A stretch of 64,000 bases of DNA from Hyphomicrobiales bacterium (GTDB taxonomy: Bacteria > Pseudomonadota > Alphaproteobacteria > Rhizobiales > Xanthobacteraceae), in contig JAHFPN010000001.1 in the NCBI GenBank assembly GCA_023269635.1, positions 1 to 64,000 of the forward strand. Direction: 5' to 3'. Shown piece after piece: positions 1-12,179 of this stretch. Numbering within the stretch: the stretch's first letter is position 1; every line of letters starts with the position of its first letter. A program made the translations under genes and the position numbers. The notes under the pieces were generated by a model. That model was not told the DNA's origin and did no database searches. It was given only the letters and a program-made list of their open reading frames with translations.

Positions 1-2
1 GG

Positions 3-695
3 TATCCGTATTTCTGCCTCACCGTATTCCTGATCGGAAGTTGGGTGCGCTTCGACCGCGAGCAGTTCACCTGGCGCTCCGGCTCGAGCCAGCTCCTGCG
101 CCGCCGGCAACTGGTCTGGGGCTCGAACCTATTTCACGTCGGTATTCTCGTCATCTTTCTCGGCCACTTCGTCGGGCTGCTGACGCCGATCTGGGTATTC
201 GACGCGCTCGGCATCTCGCACACCTTCAAGCAATGGATGGCGATCCTGATCGGCGGCATCGCCGGCGTGTTCTGCTTCATCGGCATCACCTTGCTCGTCC
301 ATCGCCGCCTGTTCGATGTGCGCATCCGCAAGACCTCGTCCTTCGGCGACATCGCGATCCTGCTCCTGCTCTACGCGCAGCTGATCCTCGGGCTCGGCAG
401 CATCTATGTCTCGCTGCAGCATCTCGACGGCCATGCGATGGTGAAGCTGATGGCCTGGGCGCAGGGCGTGCTCACGCTGCAGCCGGGCGTCTCCGTGCTC
501 GTCGCCGACGCACACTGGATCTTCAAGCTGCATCTGTTCCTCGGCATGACCATCTTCCTCGTGTTCCCGTTCACGCGCCTCGTGCACATCTGGAGCGCGC
601 CGGTCTGGTATCTCGGCCGCCGCGGCTATCAGGTCGTGCGCACGAGCCGGCCCGAGCGCGGCCAGCGCCCGGCTTGGCCGGTACCGGCGGAGTGA
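3..695 (+). CDS. narI: Respiratory nitrate reductase gamma subunit (NarI), 5' end cut by window
   Basis: This is the membrane haem b subunit of the NarGHI nitrate reductase, which passes electrons from quinol to NarH/NarG. The open frame runs from the window edge, and the residues before the track's ATG at 45 (YPYFCLTVFLIGSWVRFD) belong to the family's first membrane segment, so only about ten N-terminal residues should be missing. About 230 residues are visible, with five hydrophobic segments. Two His pairs (SNLFHVGILVIFLGHF and LHLFLGM...RLVHIW) fit the four haem ligands of NarI. The ATG at 45 is internal. narGHJ would be expected just upstream, outside the window. The parvulin gene follows after 5 bp. 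Confidence 0.95.
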   Translation, partial: YPYFCLTVFLIGSWVRFDREQFTWRSGSSQLLRRRQLVWGSNLFHVGILVIFLGHFVGLLTPIWVFDALGISHTFKQWMAILIGGIAGVFCFIGITLLVHRRLFDVRIRKTSSFGDIAILLLLYAQLILGLGSIYVSLQHLDGHAMVKLMAWAQGVLTLQPGVSVLVADAHWIFKLHLFLGMTIFLVFPFTRLVHIWSAPVWYLGRRGYQVVRTSRPERGQRPAWPVPAE

Positions 696-700
696 CGGCG

Positions 701-1534
701 ATGAGCGGCAGCGCGCACTCGGCGGCGATCACGGCCAAGCCCGCGGTCGTCAGCGTGAACGGCGTTCCGATCCCGCGCGACGCCATCGCGCGCGAGGTGC
801 AGCATCACTCGGCGCCGAGCCCGGTCGCGGCCTGGAAGCAAGCCGCCCGCGCGCTCGCCGTGCGCGAGCTGCTGCTGCAGGAGGCGCGGCGCGTCGGCGT
901 AGCCGTCGAGCCGCTCAGCGACGCGGAAGGTCGCCGCGAGACCGAGGAGGAGGCGTCGATCCGCGGCCTGATCGAGCGCGAAGCGAAGGTCCCCGAGCCG
1001 GATCGGGAGACCTGCCGCCGTTACTACGAGCAGAACCGGCGGCGCTTCCGCTCGCCGGACATCTACGAGGCCGCGCATATCCTGATCGCCGCGCCGGCCG
1101 GCAACGCAGAGGCTCACGCGCAGGCACGCGAGCAGGCCAGCGGCATGCTTGCCGACATCCGCGAGAACCCGGCGCGCTTTTCCGAATTCGCCGACGAATT
1201 TTCCGCCTGCCCCTCGGGCGCCCACGGCGGCAATCTGGGGCAGATCACCCCCGGCCAAACCACCCCGGAATTCGAGCGTGCGCTCGAAATCCTCGAGCCG
1301 GGCTCGTTCTCATCCGAGCCGGTCGCGACCCGCTACGGTTTCCACATCATTCGCCTCGACCGCAAGATCGAAGGGCGCGAGCTGCCGTTCGAGACGGTCG
1401 CGCCGCGCATCGCGGATTATCTAAGAGAGAGCGTGCGGCGCCGCGCGGTCGCCCAGTTCATCGCGCGGCTGGCCGAGCGCGCCGAGATTGCCGGTGTCGA
1501 ACTTGCGGGCGCCGAGGCGCATCGAGTGCATTAA
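701..1534 (+). CDS. PpiC/parvulin-type peptidyl-prolyl isomerase of the nar operon
   Basis: A 277-residue protein with an N-terminal helical region (about 1-115) and one parvulin rotamase domain at about 121-222. The family marks are EAAHIL, GGNLGQ and a terminal GFHIIRLD. No signal peptide is seen, so a cytoplasmic location and a role in folding nitrate reductase subunits are likely. The track's ORF begins at 41, inside narI in another frame; the ATG at 701, 5 bp after narI, is the sensible start. NifM/PpiC-like genes directly after narI are a known nar-operon arrangement in proteobacteria. The function in Nar maturation is inferred from position. Confidence 0.85.
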   Translation: MSGSAHSAAITAKPAVVSVNGVPIPRDAIAREVQHHSAPSPVAAWKQAARALAVRELLLQEARRVGVAVEPLSDAEGRRETEEEASIRGLIEREAKVPEPDRETCRRYYEQNRRRFRSPDIYEAAHILIAAPAGNAEAHAQAREQASGMLADIRENPARFSEFADEFSACPSGAHGGNLGQITPGQTTPEFERALEILEPGSFSSEPVATRYGFHIIRLDRKIEGRELPFETVAPRIADYLRESVRRRAVAQFIARLAERAEIAGVELAGAEAHRVH

Positions 1535-1548
1535 AGGAGACGGCAGCC

Positions 1549-1827
1549 ATGCTCGGCGATCTGATTGCGCGCCTCGAGGATGAAGCCGTGGCCGCGGAAG
1601 CACTGCTGTCGCTGGACGATCTGCCCTTGGTCGCGAACGTCGCCAAAGCCTCGGCCAATGCCGGTGTTCCGCCCGGCGCCTATGCGGCCGCGGCGGTGGG
1701 GCGCTTTGTGGCCGAGGCTACCGACGAGGAATGGCTCGCGTTGATCGGAATCATGACGCGCGATGCAGATCCCGCCGGCGCCTTCCTGCGCCGCGCCGTT
1801 GCAAAACGCTTGGCGCTTCCAGCCTAG
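1549..1827 (+). CDS. Small conserved-type protein of the nar operon, function unknown
   Basis: A 92-residue, Ala-rich, mildly acidic protein with no signal peptide or clear membrane segment; it looks entirely helical. It has a strong Shine-Dalgarno (AAAGGAG) seven bases before the ATG and lies 14 bp after the parvulin gene, so it is almost certainly translated and co-transcribed with narI. I do not recognise a domain. It is the last gene of the nar transcript, since the next gene is convergent. A chaperone or assembly role is only a guess from position. Confidence 0.7.
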   Translation: MLGDLIARLEDEAVAAEALLSLDDLPLVANVAKASANAGVPPGAYAAAAVGRFVAEATDEEWLALIGIMTRDADPAGAFLRRAVAKRLALPA

Positions 1828-1863
1828 GACCGATCCATTGATGATCGAACGCGGGGATCGAGG

Positions 1864-2127
1864 CTATTGCTTCGCACCTTCCCCCGGCCGTTTCGCTTCC
1901 AGATATTGGATCGCCGCTTCGAGCGTGATCAGCTTCGGATAGTCTTTTTCCGGAATATTCACGCCGAGCCGCCGATGCACGGCGGTGACGAAGTTGAGAA
2001 AATCCATGGAATCGATGTCGAGGGCCTCGCGCAGGTCGGCGGACGGATCGACCGCCTCGATATCGACGTCGGGCGCGATGTTTTCGAGCTCCTCCTTGAC
2101 CACCGCCTGAATGCTTTGATCGCTCAT
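1864..2127 (-). CDS. Acyl carrier protein
   Basis: An 87-residue carrier protein. The DSMDFLNF motif around Ser40 is the 4'-phosphopantetheine attachment site, and the size and helical pattern match ACPs. Its ATG overlaps the E2 stop (ATGA), so it is translationally coupled to the dehydrogenase genes and is the last gene of the acs-E1-E2 operon. The track's longer ORF is an upstream shadow. A dedicated ACP in a 2-oxoacid dehydrogenase operon is unusual; it might accept an acyl group from the E2 or ligase product, but no partner acyltransferase is visible. Confidence 0.88.
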   Translation of the reverse strand: MSDQSIQAVVKEELENIAPDVDIEAVDPSADLREALDIDSMDFLNFVTAVHRRLGVNIPEKDYPKLITLEAAIQYLEAKRPGEGAKQ

Positions 2128-3320
2128 AGCTTGTCCGGCTCCTGCAGCAGCTTGCCGATTTCGGCGAGGAACAACGCACCGGCGTGGCCGTCGCTGACCC
2201 GGTGATCGGCGGCCAGCGTGACGGTGACGACCGACCGCGGCGCGATTGCGCCGTCGATTATCCATGGCCGCGTGACCACCCGGCCGATGCCGATGATCGC
2301 GACTTGCGGCGGATAGATGATGCCGTACAGCGCCTCGACCCCGCGCTCGCCGAGGCTTGAGACCGTGATCGTCGCATCGGCGATCTCGGAGCTGCGGATG
2401 CGGCCGGCCCGCGTGCGTTGCACGAGGTCGCGCATCCGCGCCATCAGCTCGTCGAGCGCAAGAGCGTCGGCGTCGTGGATCGCCGGCGCGGCCAGGCCGC
2501 CGCCACGAATGGCGATCGCCATCCCAAGATGCACGGCGGCGATCGGCTCGAACTTTCCATCGCGATGGAAGCCGTTGAAGGCGGGAAACCGTCGCGCCGC
2601 GAGCGCAACCGCTTTCATGGCGAGCGCACCCATCAAGAGCCGCGACTCGGGCGGCCGTTCGGCATTGGTGCGCGCGAGCCACGCCTCGCATTTCGTAACG
2701 TCGACCGTGTGCTCGAGGTAGTAGTGAGGGATCTCTCGCTTCGAGCGGGTCATGGCGGCGGCGATGGCCGCGCGCATGGCGTCGAGGTCGAGCCCGATGG
2801 CCCGTTTTCCGGCGGGGGCGGCGGCGCCGAGCTGACGCTCGACATCGGCGAGTTCGATCGCGCCGGCCGGGCCGCTGCCGGCAATGGTCGCGAGATCGAT
2901 GCCGTGCGTCTCTGCGAGCTGTCGCGCCGCCGGCGACGCGCGGACGCGGCCCGCGCGCGGAGGTGCCATCCCCGCGGGCGCCGGGCTCGGCATCTTTCGT
3001 TCGACCGGCGGCGGAGGGGCGGGCGCAAAGGCCGGCGCCGCCTTGGGCGCGGGCGGCGCCGCGGCTACGCCCGTTCTTGCTTCCTCGTCCGTCACCACGC
3101 GGGCGAGCGGCGTTCCGACTGCCACCTTCTTGCCGAGCTCGACCAGCACCTGCTCGATCCGGCCGGTCTCGAAGATCTCGATCTCGATCGCGCCCTTCTG
3201 GGTTTCCACCACCGCGACGATGTCACCGCGTTTCACGCGGTCGCCCGGTTTGATCAGCCATTCCACCAGTGTGCCCGCCTCCATTTCGGCGCCGAGCGAA
3301 GGCATGCGGAACTCGACCAT
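2124..3320 (-). CDS. Dihydrolipoamide acyltransferase (E2) of a 2-oxoacid dehydrogenase complex
   Basis: A 398-residue E2. The N-terminal lipoyl domain (about 1-78) has the lipoyl-lysine context ETQKGAIE (Lys42). An Ala/Pro-rich linker follows, then a peripheral-subunit-binding domain (RASPAARQLAETHGID) and the catalytic acyltransferase domain with the HxxxDG signature (HRVSDGHAG) near the C-terminus. The ATG at 3320 starts exactly at the lipoyl domain; the track's extension to 3905 lies inside the E1beta gene. It transfers the acyl group made by E1 to CoA. Substrate (pyruvate, acetoin or branched chain) cannot be read from the sequence. No E3 gene is present, so E3 must come from elsewhere. 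Confidence 0.93.
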   Translation of the reverse strand: MVEFRMPSLGAEMEAGTLVEWLIKPGDRVKRGDIVAVVETQKGAIEIEIFETGRIEQVLVELGKKVAVGTPLARVVTDEEARTGVAAAPPAPKAAPAFAPAPPPPVERKMPSPAPAGMAPPRAGRVRASPAARQLAETHGIDLATIAGSGPAGAIELADVERQLGAAAPAGKRAIGLDLDAMRAAIAAAMTRSKREIPHYYLEHTVDVTKCEAWLARTNAERPPESRLLMGALAMKAVALAARRFPAFNGFHRDGKFEPIAAVHLGMAIAIRGGGLAAPAIHDADALALDELMARMRDLVQRTRAGRIRSSEIADATITVSSLGERGVEALYGIIYPPQVAIIGIGRVVTRPWIIDGAIAPRSVVTVTLAADHRVSDGHAGALFLAEIGKLLQEPDKL

Positions 3321-3328
3321 GGCGCCCC

Positions 3329-4336
3329 CTAGGCCCGGCCGAGCGCGGCCTTGGCCGCGGCGACGATCTTCGGCGTCTGCGGGAGGGCGGCTTCTTCCAG
3401 GTGGCGCGGATAGGGGATCGGCACTTCCTCGCTGCAGACGCGGCCGATGGGCGCGTCGAGATCGAAGAACGCCTGCTCGACGATGCGGGTGCAGATTTCG
3501 GCGGCCAGGCTCCCGCTGCGCCACCCTTCGTCGACGATCACCGCCCGGCGCGTCTTGGTCACCGAAGCCATGATGGTGGCGTCGTCGAGCGGCCGCAGGC
3601 TGCGCAGGTCGATCACCTCGGCGTCGATGTTCTCGGCGGCCAGCGCGCTCGCGGCCTCGATCGTCTTCCACAGCGAGCCGCCGTAGGTGATGAGCGAGAT
3701 GTCGCGTCCGGCGCGTCGCACCGCGGCTTTGTCGATACCGACCGGGCCGGCGTCGGCCGCGAGCTTGCCGCTCATGTTGTAGAGCATGATGTGCTCGAAG
3801 ATCAGCACCGGATCCGGATCCTCGAGCGCGGTCCACAGCATGCCGCGGGCGTCCTCGAGCGTCGCGGGTGCCAGCACCTTGATGCCGGGGATATGCGCGT
3901 ACCAACCTTCCAGGCTGTGCGAGTGCTGGGCCGCAAGCTGACGGCCGGCGCCGGTCGCCATGCGGATCACCAGCGGCACGCCGAACTGATTGCCCGACAT
4001 GTGCCGCACCGTCGCCGCGGTATTGAGAATCTGGTCGAGCGCGAGCAGGCTGAAATTCACCGTCATCACTTCGACGATCGGACGCATGCCGGCGATCGCC
4101 GCGCCGATGCCCGCCCCGGTGAAGCCCGATTCGGAGAGCGGCGTGTCGCGAATTCGCTCGGGGCCGAACTCCGCCAACAAGCCCTTGCTCACGGCATAGC
4201 AGCCGCCATAGCGCCCGACGTCCTCGCCCATCAGGAATACGCGCGGATCCCGCTTCAACGCGTCGCGGATCGCCTCGCGCACCGCCTCACGATAGGTGAG
4301 CTCGATCGTCGCGGATGGGGCTGTTGCAGCAGGCAT
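3329..4336 (-). CDS. 2-oxoacid (pyruvate/acetoin-type) dehydrogenase E1 beta subunit
   Basis: A 335-residue TPP-dependent E1 beta subunit. It has the N-terminal [15 protein letters not shown] helix, the GEDVGRYGG loop, [16 protein letters not shown] and the DLRSLRPLD segment, all typical of PdhB/AcoB. It pairs with the E1alpha encoded 13 bp upstream, and the E2 start lies 8 bp downstream. It supplies half of the TPP site and the E2-binding C-terminal domain. The distinction between pyruvate and acetoin dehydrogenase is not resolved. Confidence 0.93.
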   Translation of the reverse strand: MPAATAPSATIELTYREAVREAIRDALKRDPRVFLMGEDVGRYGGCYAVSKGLLAEFGPERIRDTPLSESGFTGAGIGAAIAGMRPIVEVMTVNFSLLALDQILNTAATVRHMSGNQFGVPLVIRMATGAGRQLAAQHSHSLEGWYAHIPGIKVLAPATLEDARGMLWTALEDPDPVLIFEHIMLYNMSGKLAADAGPVGIDKAAVRRAGRDISLITYGGSLWKTIEAASALAAENIDAEVIDLRSLRPLDDATIMASVTKTRRAVIVDEGWRSGSLAAEICTRIVEQAFFDLDAPIGRVCSEEVPIPYPRHLEEAALPQTPKIVAAAKAALGRA

Positions 4337-4349
4337 GGAGCGTCGCCGA

Positions 4350-5338
4350 TCAATTGGCCGTTTCCGCGTACGTGTAGCGCGTGAGTTGTTCGACCGGCTC
4401 CCAGGTGCCGGCTTCGGCGAAAGCGACGGCCTCGGCCAGCTCCGCGGCGACCTCGGCTTCGATGCGCGCGACGTCCTCGGGATGGATCATCTTGTTCTGC
4501 TCGAGCCATCCCTGAAAGCGCACGATCGGTCCTTTCTTCCGCCAGGCTTCGACCTCCGCCTTGTCGCGGTAGAGCTGGGCATCGAACATCGAGTGCGCCC
4601 GGAAGCGGTAGGTGCGGCATTCGAGGAAATACGGCTTGACCGTCTCGCGCACCGCATGCACCGCGCGGCGCGCCGCCGCCTCGACCGCCACCACGTCCAT
4701 GCCGTCGACTGCCTCCGATGCCAGCCGGTAGCACGCAGCCTTGGCGTGAATGTCGGTCTCCGACTCGGAGATCGCCAGCGCCGTTCCCATGGCATAGAGA
4801 TTGTTCTCGCACACGAACAGCACCGGCAGCGACCACAGCGCCGCCAGATTCATGCTCTCGTGGAACTCGCCTTCGGCCGCGGCCCCTTCGCCGAAGAAGC
4901 AGGCGGTGACGCGCTTCTCGCCGCGCATGCGATCGGCGAGCGCGAGACCGATCGCGAGCGGCAGCCCGCCGCCGACGATGGCATTGCCGCCGTAGAAATT
5001 GGTCGCCCGATCGAACAAATGCATCGAGCCGCCGCGCCCGCCGCTGCAGCCCTCGCGCTTGCCGTACATCTCCGCGAGCGCCGCCTTCATGGACATGCCG
5101 CGGACGAGGGCGTGGCCGTGCTCGCGGTAGGCGGCCACGACCCGGTCGCGCTGCTCGAGCACGGGAATTACACCGACGGCGACCGCTTCCTCGCCGTCGT
5201 AGAGATGCAGGAAGCCGCGGATTTTCTCCTGGGTATAGAGCTCGGCGCACTTGTCCTCGAAGCGACTGATGCGGATCATCTGCTTCAGCAGCTCGAGCGA
5301 ATGCGCCCGCGTCAGATGCGGCCTGTCGTCGGTCCGGT

Positions 5339-5342
<4 letters not shown>
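4350..5342 (-). CDS. 2-oxoacid (pyruvate/acetoin-type) dehydrogenase E1 alpha subunit
   Basis: A 330-residue E1 alpha subunit, which decarboxylates the 2-oxoacid on TPP. The start is visible as an ATGA overlap with the acetyl-CoA synthetase stop. It has the conserved [10 protein letters not shown] helix, the [11 protein letters not shown] loop, [10 protein letters not shown] and the TPP/Mg motif, written here as [10 protein letters not shown]...CENN. The first acidic residue is Glu rather than the usual Asp of GDG. The phosphorylation-loop region [10 protein letters not shown] is present. The partner is the E1beta gene 13 bp downstream. Confidence 0.93.
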
Positions 5343-7093
<1,751 letters not shown>

Positions 7094-7149
7094 GGCCGGC
7101 TCTGGGCAGGTTCGGGCCTGCAGATTGAATGATCGATATCGCGGTAACT

Positions 7150-7163
7150 TTGATGCGGGTCAA
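7150..7163. promoter_or_regulatory. FNR/FixK-like box between acsA and the divergent ABC importer
   Basis: The site TTGATGCGGGTCAA matches TTGAT-N4-ATCAA at nine of ten positions. Its centre is about 64 bp from the acsA start and 66 bp from the importer start, so either promoter could use it at about -41 with a leader of 20-25 nt. The match is read directly; control by an FNR/FixK protein is inferred. Confidence 0.5.
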
Positions 7164-7221
7164 ATCCGCGTGGGGCGACGATTGCTAGATTTTCGACTAA
7201 AGTTCTCAATAGGAGGACGCC

Positions 7222-8352
7222 ATGGTCCATCCAATGAAGACGATCGCGTCGGCGCTGGCCGGCCTGCTGTTTGCGGCGGGGCCGGTCGCGGCACAACCGG
7301 CGCCGCCGATCGAGGACGAGTTGGTTCTCATCACCCCGGTCGCCAAGACCCTGACCGATCCCGCGCTGGCGGAGTTCGTCAAGTATGCGAAGGAAAAATG
7401 GAACATCACGGTCAGGACGAGCGCGCTCGCGGCCGGAACGCCGGTCGCCTATGGGCGCATCGTGGAATGGAAGGGCCGCCCGGAGGCGGACATCTTCTGG
7501 GGCGGCGAAAGCGCGCTGTTCGACAAGCTCGCCGAGCAGAATCTGCTCGCCAAGCTCGCCTTGCCGCAGGCGGTGGTGGATTCGATTCCGGTGAGCATCG
7601 GCAAGCCGAAGCCGATTCCGCTTAAAGATCCGAACGGCTTCTGGATCGGCACCGTGCTCGAGCCCTACGGGATCGTCTATCAACCGACCGTGTTGCGACG
7701 GCTCGGCGTACCCGAACCGAAGGATTGGAACGATCTGCTCAATCCGAAACTGAAGGGCAATATCGCGCAATGCGCGCCGACCCGCTCGAGCAGCAGCCAC
7801 GCCACCTATGAAGTCATTCTCCAGCGTGAAGGCGACGTGAAGGGCTGGGAGTGGCTGCGGACGCTGGGCGGGCTTACCGGCATCTTCACCGCCCGCAGCC
7901 GTGACGTTCCCTCGGTCGTGGCGAAGGGCGAATTCGCCGTCGGGTTCGCGGTGCCGAGCTACATGGCCTTCGAAGATCGGCTGGCGGGCTTCGATATCAA
8001 GTTCGTCGCGCCGAAGACGGCTTGGGTCACGCCCGAGCCGATCGCGATTCTCGCGGGCGCAAAACATCAGAAGGCCGCGCGCGCGTTCATCGAGTTCATG
8101 CTCTCGGAGCGCGGACAGCGAGTCGCGATGGAGCGCGGCGTGTTCCCGATCACGCCGAAATACCGCGTGCAGGGTCCTCCCGGATCGACCGCCGAATTGG
8201 CGGTCGAGTTCACGGGCGGCCTGCGTTCCTACTTCGATCAGGAAGTGACCAACATCTATGACGACGCCGTCGCGCAGGCGCGCTACGAGCAGGTCAACAC
8301 GCTGTTCCGCAAGGAGATCGAGTCGGTCTGGGAAGAGCTCAAGAAGAAGTAG
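7222..8352 (+). CDS. ABC importer periplasmic binding protein (Fe3+/polyamine type)
   Basis: A 376-residue extracytoplasmic solute-binding protein. It has a Sec signal peptide (hydrophobic AGLLFAAGPVAAQ) with cleavage near residue 25 and an architecture like the Fe3+/putrescine/thiamine group (ADIFWGGESALFDKL, EPYGIVYQP). AGGAGG stands five bases before the ATG at 7222; a second in-frame ATG lies at 7234. It heads a three-gene operon with an ATPase and a two-domain permease. The ligand is unknown. Divergence from the acs-dehydrogenase operon suggests a carboxylate or small organic solute, but this is only context. Confidence 0.85.
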   Translation: MVHPMKTIASALAGLLFAAGPVAAQPAPPIEDELVLITPVAKTLTDPALAEFVKYAKEKWNITVRTSALAAGTPVAYGRIVEWKGRPEADIFWGGESALFDKLAEQNLLAKLALPQAVVDSIPVSIGKPKPIPLKDPNGFWIGTVLEPYGIVYQPTVLRRLGVPEPKDWNDLLNPKLKGNIAQCAPTRSSSSHATYEVILQREGDVKGWEWLRTLGGLTGIFTARSRDVPSVVAKGEFAVGFAVPSYMAFEDRLAGFDIKFVAPKTAWVTPEPIAILAGAKHQKAARAFIEFMLSERGQRVAMERGVFPITPKYRVQGPPGSTAELAVEFTGGLRSYFDQEVTNIYDDAVAQARYEQVNTLFRKEIESVWEELKKK

Positions 8353-8385
8353 CCAGCCGATTTTTCAGGGGGACCGGGGCTGCGC

Positions 8386-9461
<1,076 letters not shown>

Positions 9462-9462
<1 letters not shown>

Positions 9463-11135
9463 TGAAGCTGCCCCGCACCATCCCGTCTGCGCTCGGGTTC
9501 GGCGTCATCTGGGCCTTCCTGATCCTATTCGTGGTCTATCCGCTCTTCCGCATCTTCTACGACGCCTTTACCGACGAGGCCGGACGGCTGACGCTGGTCA
9601 ACTTTTTCGAATTCTTCACCGATTCTTTCTATCTGCGCTCGCTCTGGCAATCGATGGTCTTGGGCGTGGCGGCGGTCGTCACCACGTCGGTGATCGGAAT
9701 TGCGGTCGCCTTTCTCCTCATTCGCTGCGAGTTCCCGTATCGCAATCTGTTCTCGTATCTCACGATGCTGCCGCTGATCCTGCCGCCGCTCGTCGGCGTG
9801 CTCGGGTTCGTCTTCATTCTCGGCCGCGCCGGAAGCGTCAATGTGATCTTGATGGATTGGTTCGGCATGGAGAAGCCGATCAACTTCATGTACGGGATGC
9901 AGGGGGTGTTGCTGGTCGAAACCGTGCACCTGTTCCCGATGATGACGCTCAGCGTGCTCGACGCGCTTTCCAAGGTCGATCCCTCGCTGGAAGAGGCCGC
10001 GCAAGGCGTGGGCGCGAAAGGCTGGCGCAGGTTTCGGGACATCACGCTGCCGCTCACCACGCCCGGCTACGTCTCCGGGGCGCTCTTGGTCTTCATCTGG
10101 ACTTTCGCCGATTTCGTGACGCCGCTCGTTCTCGGCGTGCAGGATCTGCTCGCGCCGCAGGCCTATCTGAACATCGTGCAGTTCGTCGACCGGCGCATCT
10201 TCCGGATGGGGATCGTGATCTCGGCGCTCCTCGTCCTGCTTGCCATCGTGTTCGTGCTGGCGGCGCGGCAGTACGTGGCATTGAAGGACTACAGCTCGCT
10301 CACCTATTCGAAGATCGAGCGGCGCCGGCTGGGCCCGGTCGAGCGCTGGCTCGCGGTCGGCTTCCTCACGCTGCTTCTCGTCATCTCGTTCATCCCCCAG
10401 GTCGGGGTCATGTTTGCCGCCGTCGGAAGGGGCTGGGCGCTCACGCCGATCCCCGTCGTCTATACGCTCGAATTCTTCCGGCAGGTGAGCATCGAGACGC
10501 CCAAATTCATCATCAACTCCTTCGTGTTCTCGGGGCTCGCGGTAGTTGTGTGCCTGGTCGTCGGCGTGCCCATGGCCTGGATCCTGGGACGGACGCGCGC
10601 GCCCGGCCGCAACACCATGGACGCGCTCACCACGCTGATCCTTGCCATTCCCGGGACCGCGATCGGCATCGCTTACATTCGCGCGTTCAATTACCCGCTG
10701 CCATTGATCGATATTCCGCTCACCGGCATGTGGATCATCCTGCCGCTGGTGCTGGCGGTTCGCCGCCTGCCCTACACCGTGCGCGGCAGCCATTCCTCGC
10801 TGCTGCTCGTACACAAATCGATGGAGGAGGCCGCGGAAAACGTCGGCGCCAGCAAGCCGCGCGTATTCTGGGACATCACGGTGCCGCTGGTCTGGAAAGG
10901 CATCCTGGTCGGCGCGCTGTTCTCGTTCCTCACTTCGATCCAGGAAGCCTCGGCCACGATTTTCCTCACCCTCGGGGGCTGGGAGATGATGCCGGTCGGC
11001 ATCTTCACCTTCTATATCGCGGGCTCGCAGAGCCAGGCGGCGGCCCTCGGCGTGATCTTGATCGCCATGTGCGCGTTCAGCCTGTACGTGGTCAACCGCA
11101 TTGCCGGGACCCGCGTCGGCGGATTGTTCGGCTGA
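9462..11135 (+). CDS. ABC importer permease with two fused transmembrane domains (FbpB type)
   Basis: A 557-residue inner-membrane protein containing two tandem BPD_transp_1 modules, each with about six hydrophobic segments and an EAA loop. The first is EEAAQGVGAKGWRRFRDITLPL, the second EEAAENVGASKPRVFWDITVPL. The double module matches FbpB/ThiP-type permeases, where one gene supplies the whole membrane pore. It ends the operon eight bases from the convergent gpsA gene. Confidence 0.93.
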
Positions 11136-11143
11136 TCGCGAGA

Positions 11144-12148
11144 TCAATTCAGGTCGGCGAGCTCGGCTCCGGGCGGACGCGCCAGCAGCTCCGCGATCGT
11201 TGCTTCGATCGCTGCGCCCTCGTTCACGATCCGGTTCACCGCCGACGCGATCGGCACCTGCACGCCGAGACGGCGGCCGAGTTCGCTGATCGAGGCGGCG
11301 GTATGGACGCCTTCGGTCACCACCTTGCGCTCGGCGAGGATGTCCGCCGCTGCCCGTCCTTCGCCAAGCGCGATGCCGAACGTGGTGTTGCGGGATTGCG
11401 TGCCCATGCAGGTCAGCGTGACGTCGCCGCTGCCGGCGAGGCCCAGGAGGTTGATCGGGTTGCCACCCTTGGCGCGGGCGATGCAAGCCATCTCGTGGAG
11501 GCCGCGCGCGATCAGCAGCCCACGCACGTTTTCACCCCTCCGCTTCGCGATGGCGATGCCGCAGGCGATCGCGAGCACGTTCTTGAACGCGCCGCCGATG
11601 GTCGCGCTGATCGGGTCGTTGGATGTGTAGAGCAGGAAGCGCGCGCTGCTGAGCGTCTTCGCCAGTCGTTCGGCCAGCGGCTGATCGGCGCTGGCCAGCG
11701 TGACGCCCGTCGCGAGCCCGCGCGCGACTTCTTGCGCGAACGAGGGGCCGGCGAGCACCGCCACCGAAGCCTGCGGCAAGGCCTCGGCGATGACCTCCGG
11801 CATGAGCGCGCAGGTGCCGCGCTCGATGCCCTTAGAGCAAGAGATCACCGGGGTTCCCGGCCTGAGCGCGCTGCGCATGTTCTCGGCAACGCCGCGCAAG
11901 AATTGCGACGGGACCGCGAGAAGAACGAGGTCCGCCGCGCCGGCAACCTCGCCGAGATTCGTGCTGGCCGCAATTCCAGGCTCGACCGCGAGCCCCGGCA
12001 GAAAATGCGGGTTGCCGTGCCCGGCATTGATCGATTCCACGACCTCGGGCTCGTGCGCCCACATCCTCGCCTGCAACCCCGCGCGCCGCGCCACGCATGC
12101 CATCGCGGTTCCGAACGATCCACCACCAATGATCGATGCTGTTTTCAC
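11144..12148 (-). CDS. gpsA: NAD(P)H-dependent glycerol-3-phosphate dehydrogenase
   Basis: A 334-residue enzyme converting dihydroxyacetone phosphate to sn-glycerol-3-phosphate for phospholipid synthesis. The dinucleotide fold starts directly (TASIIGGGSFGTAMA). Catalytic-site segments GPSFAQEVARG, GGAFKNVLAIACGIA and GLAGSGDVTLTC are all present. The track start at 12271 lies inside the upstream SDR gene; a GTG at 12148, just before the Rossmann strand and 31 bp after the SDR stop, is the better start. gpsA in a benzoate-pathway operon is odd. It may be a second copy or have shifted specificity, but the sequence looks like ordinary GpsA. Confidence 0.88.
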   Translation of the reverse strand: MKTASIIGGGSFGTAMACVARRAGLQARMWAHEPEVVESINAGHGNPHFLPGLAVEPGIAASTNLGEVAGAADLVLLAVPSQFLRGVAENMRSALRPGTPVISCSKGIERGTCALMPEVIAEALPQASVAVLAGPSFAQEVARGLATGVTLASADQPLAERLAKTLSSARFLLYTSNDPISATIGGAFKNVLAIACGIAIAKRRGENVRGLLIARGLHEMACIARAKGGNPINLLGLAGSGDVTLTCMGTQSRNTTFGIALGEGRAAADILAERKVVTEGVHTAASISELGRRLGVQVPIASAVNRIVNEGAAIEATIAELLARPPGAELADLN

Positions 12149-12179
12149 GGCTCGCTCGGCAATCGCCGGGGATTTCGGG

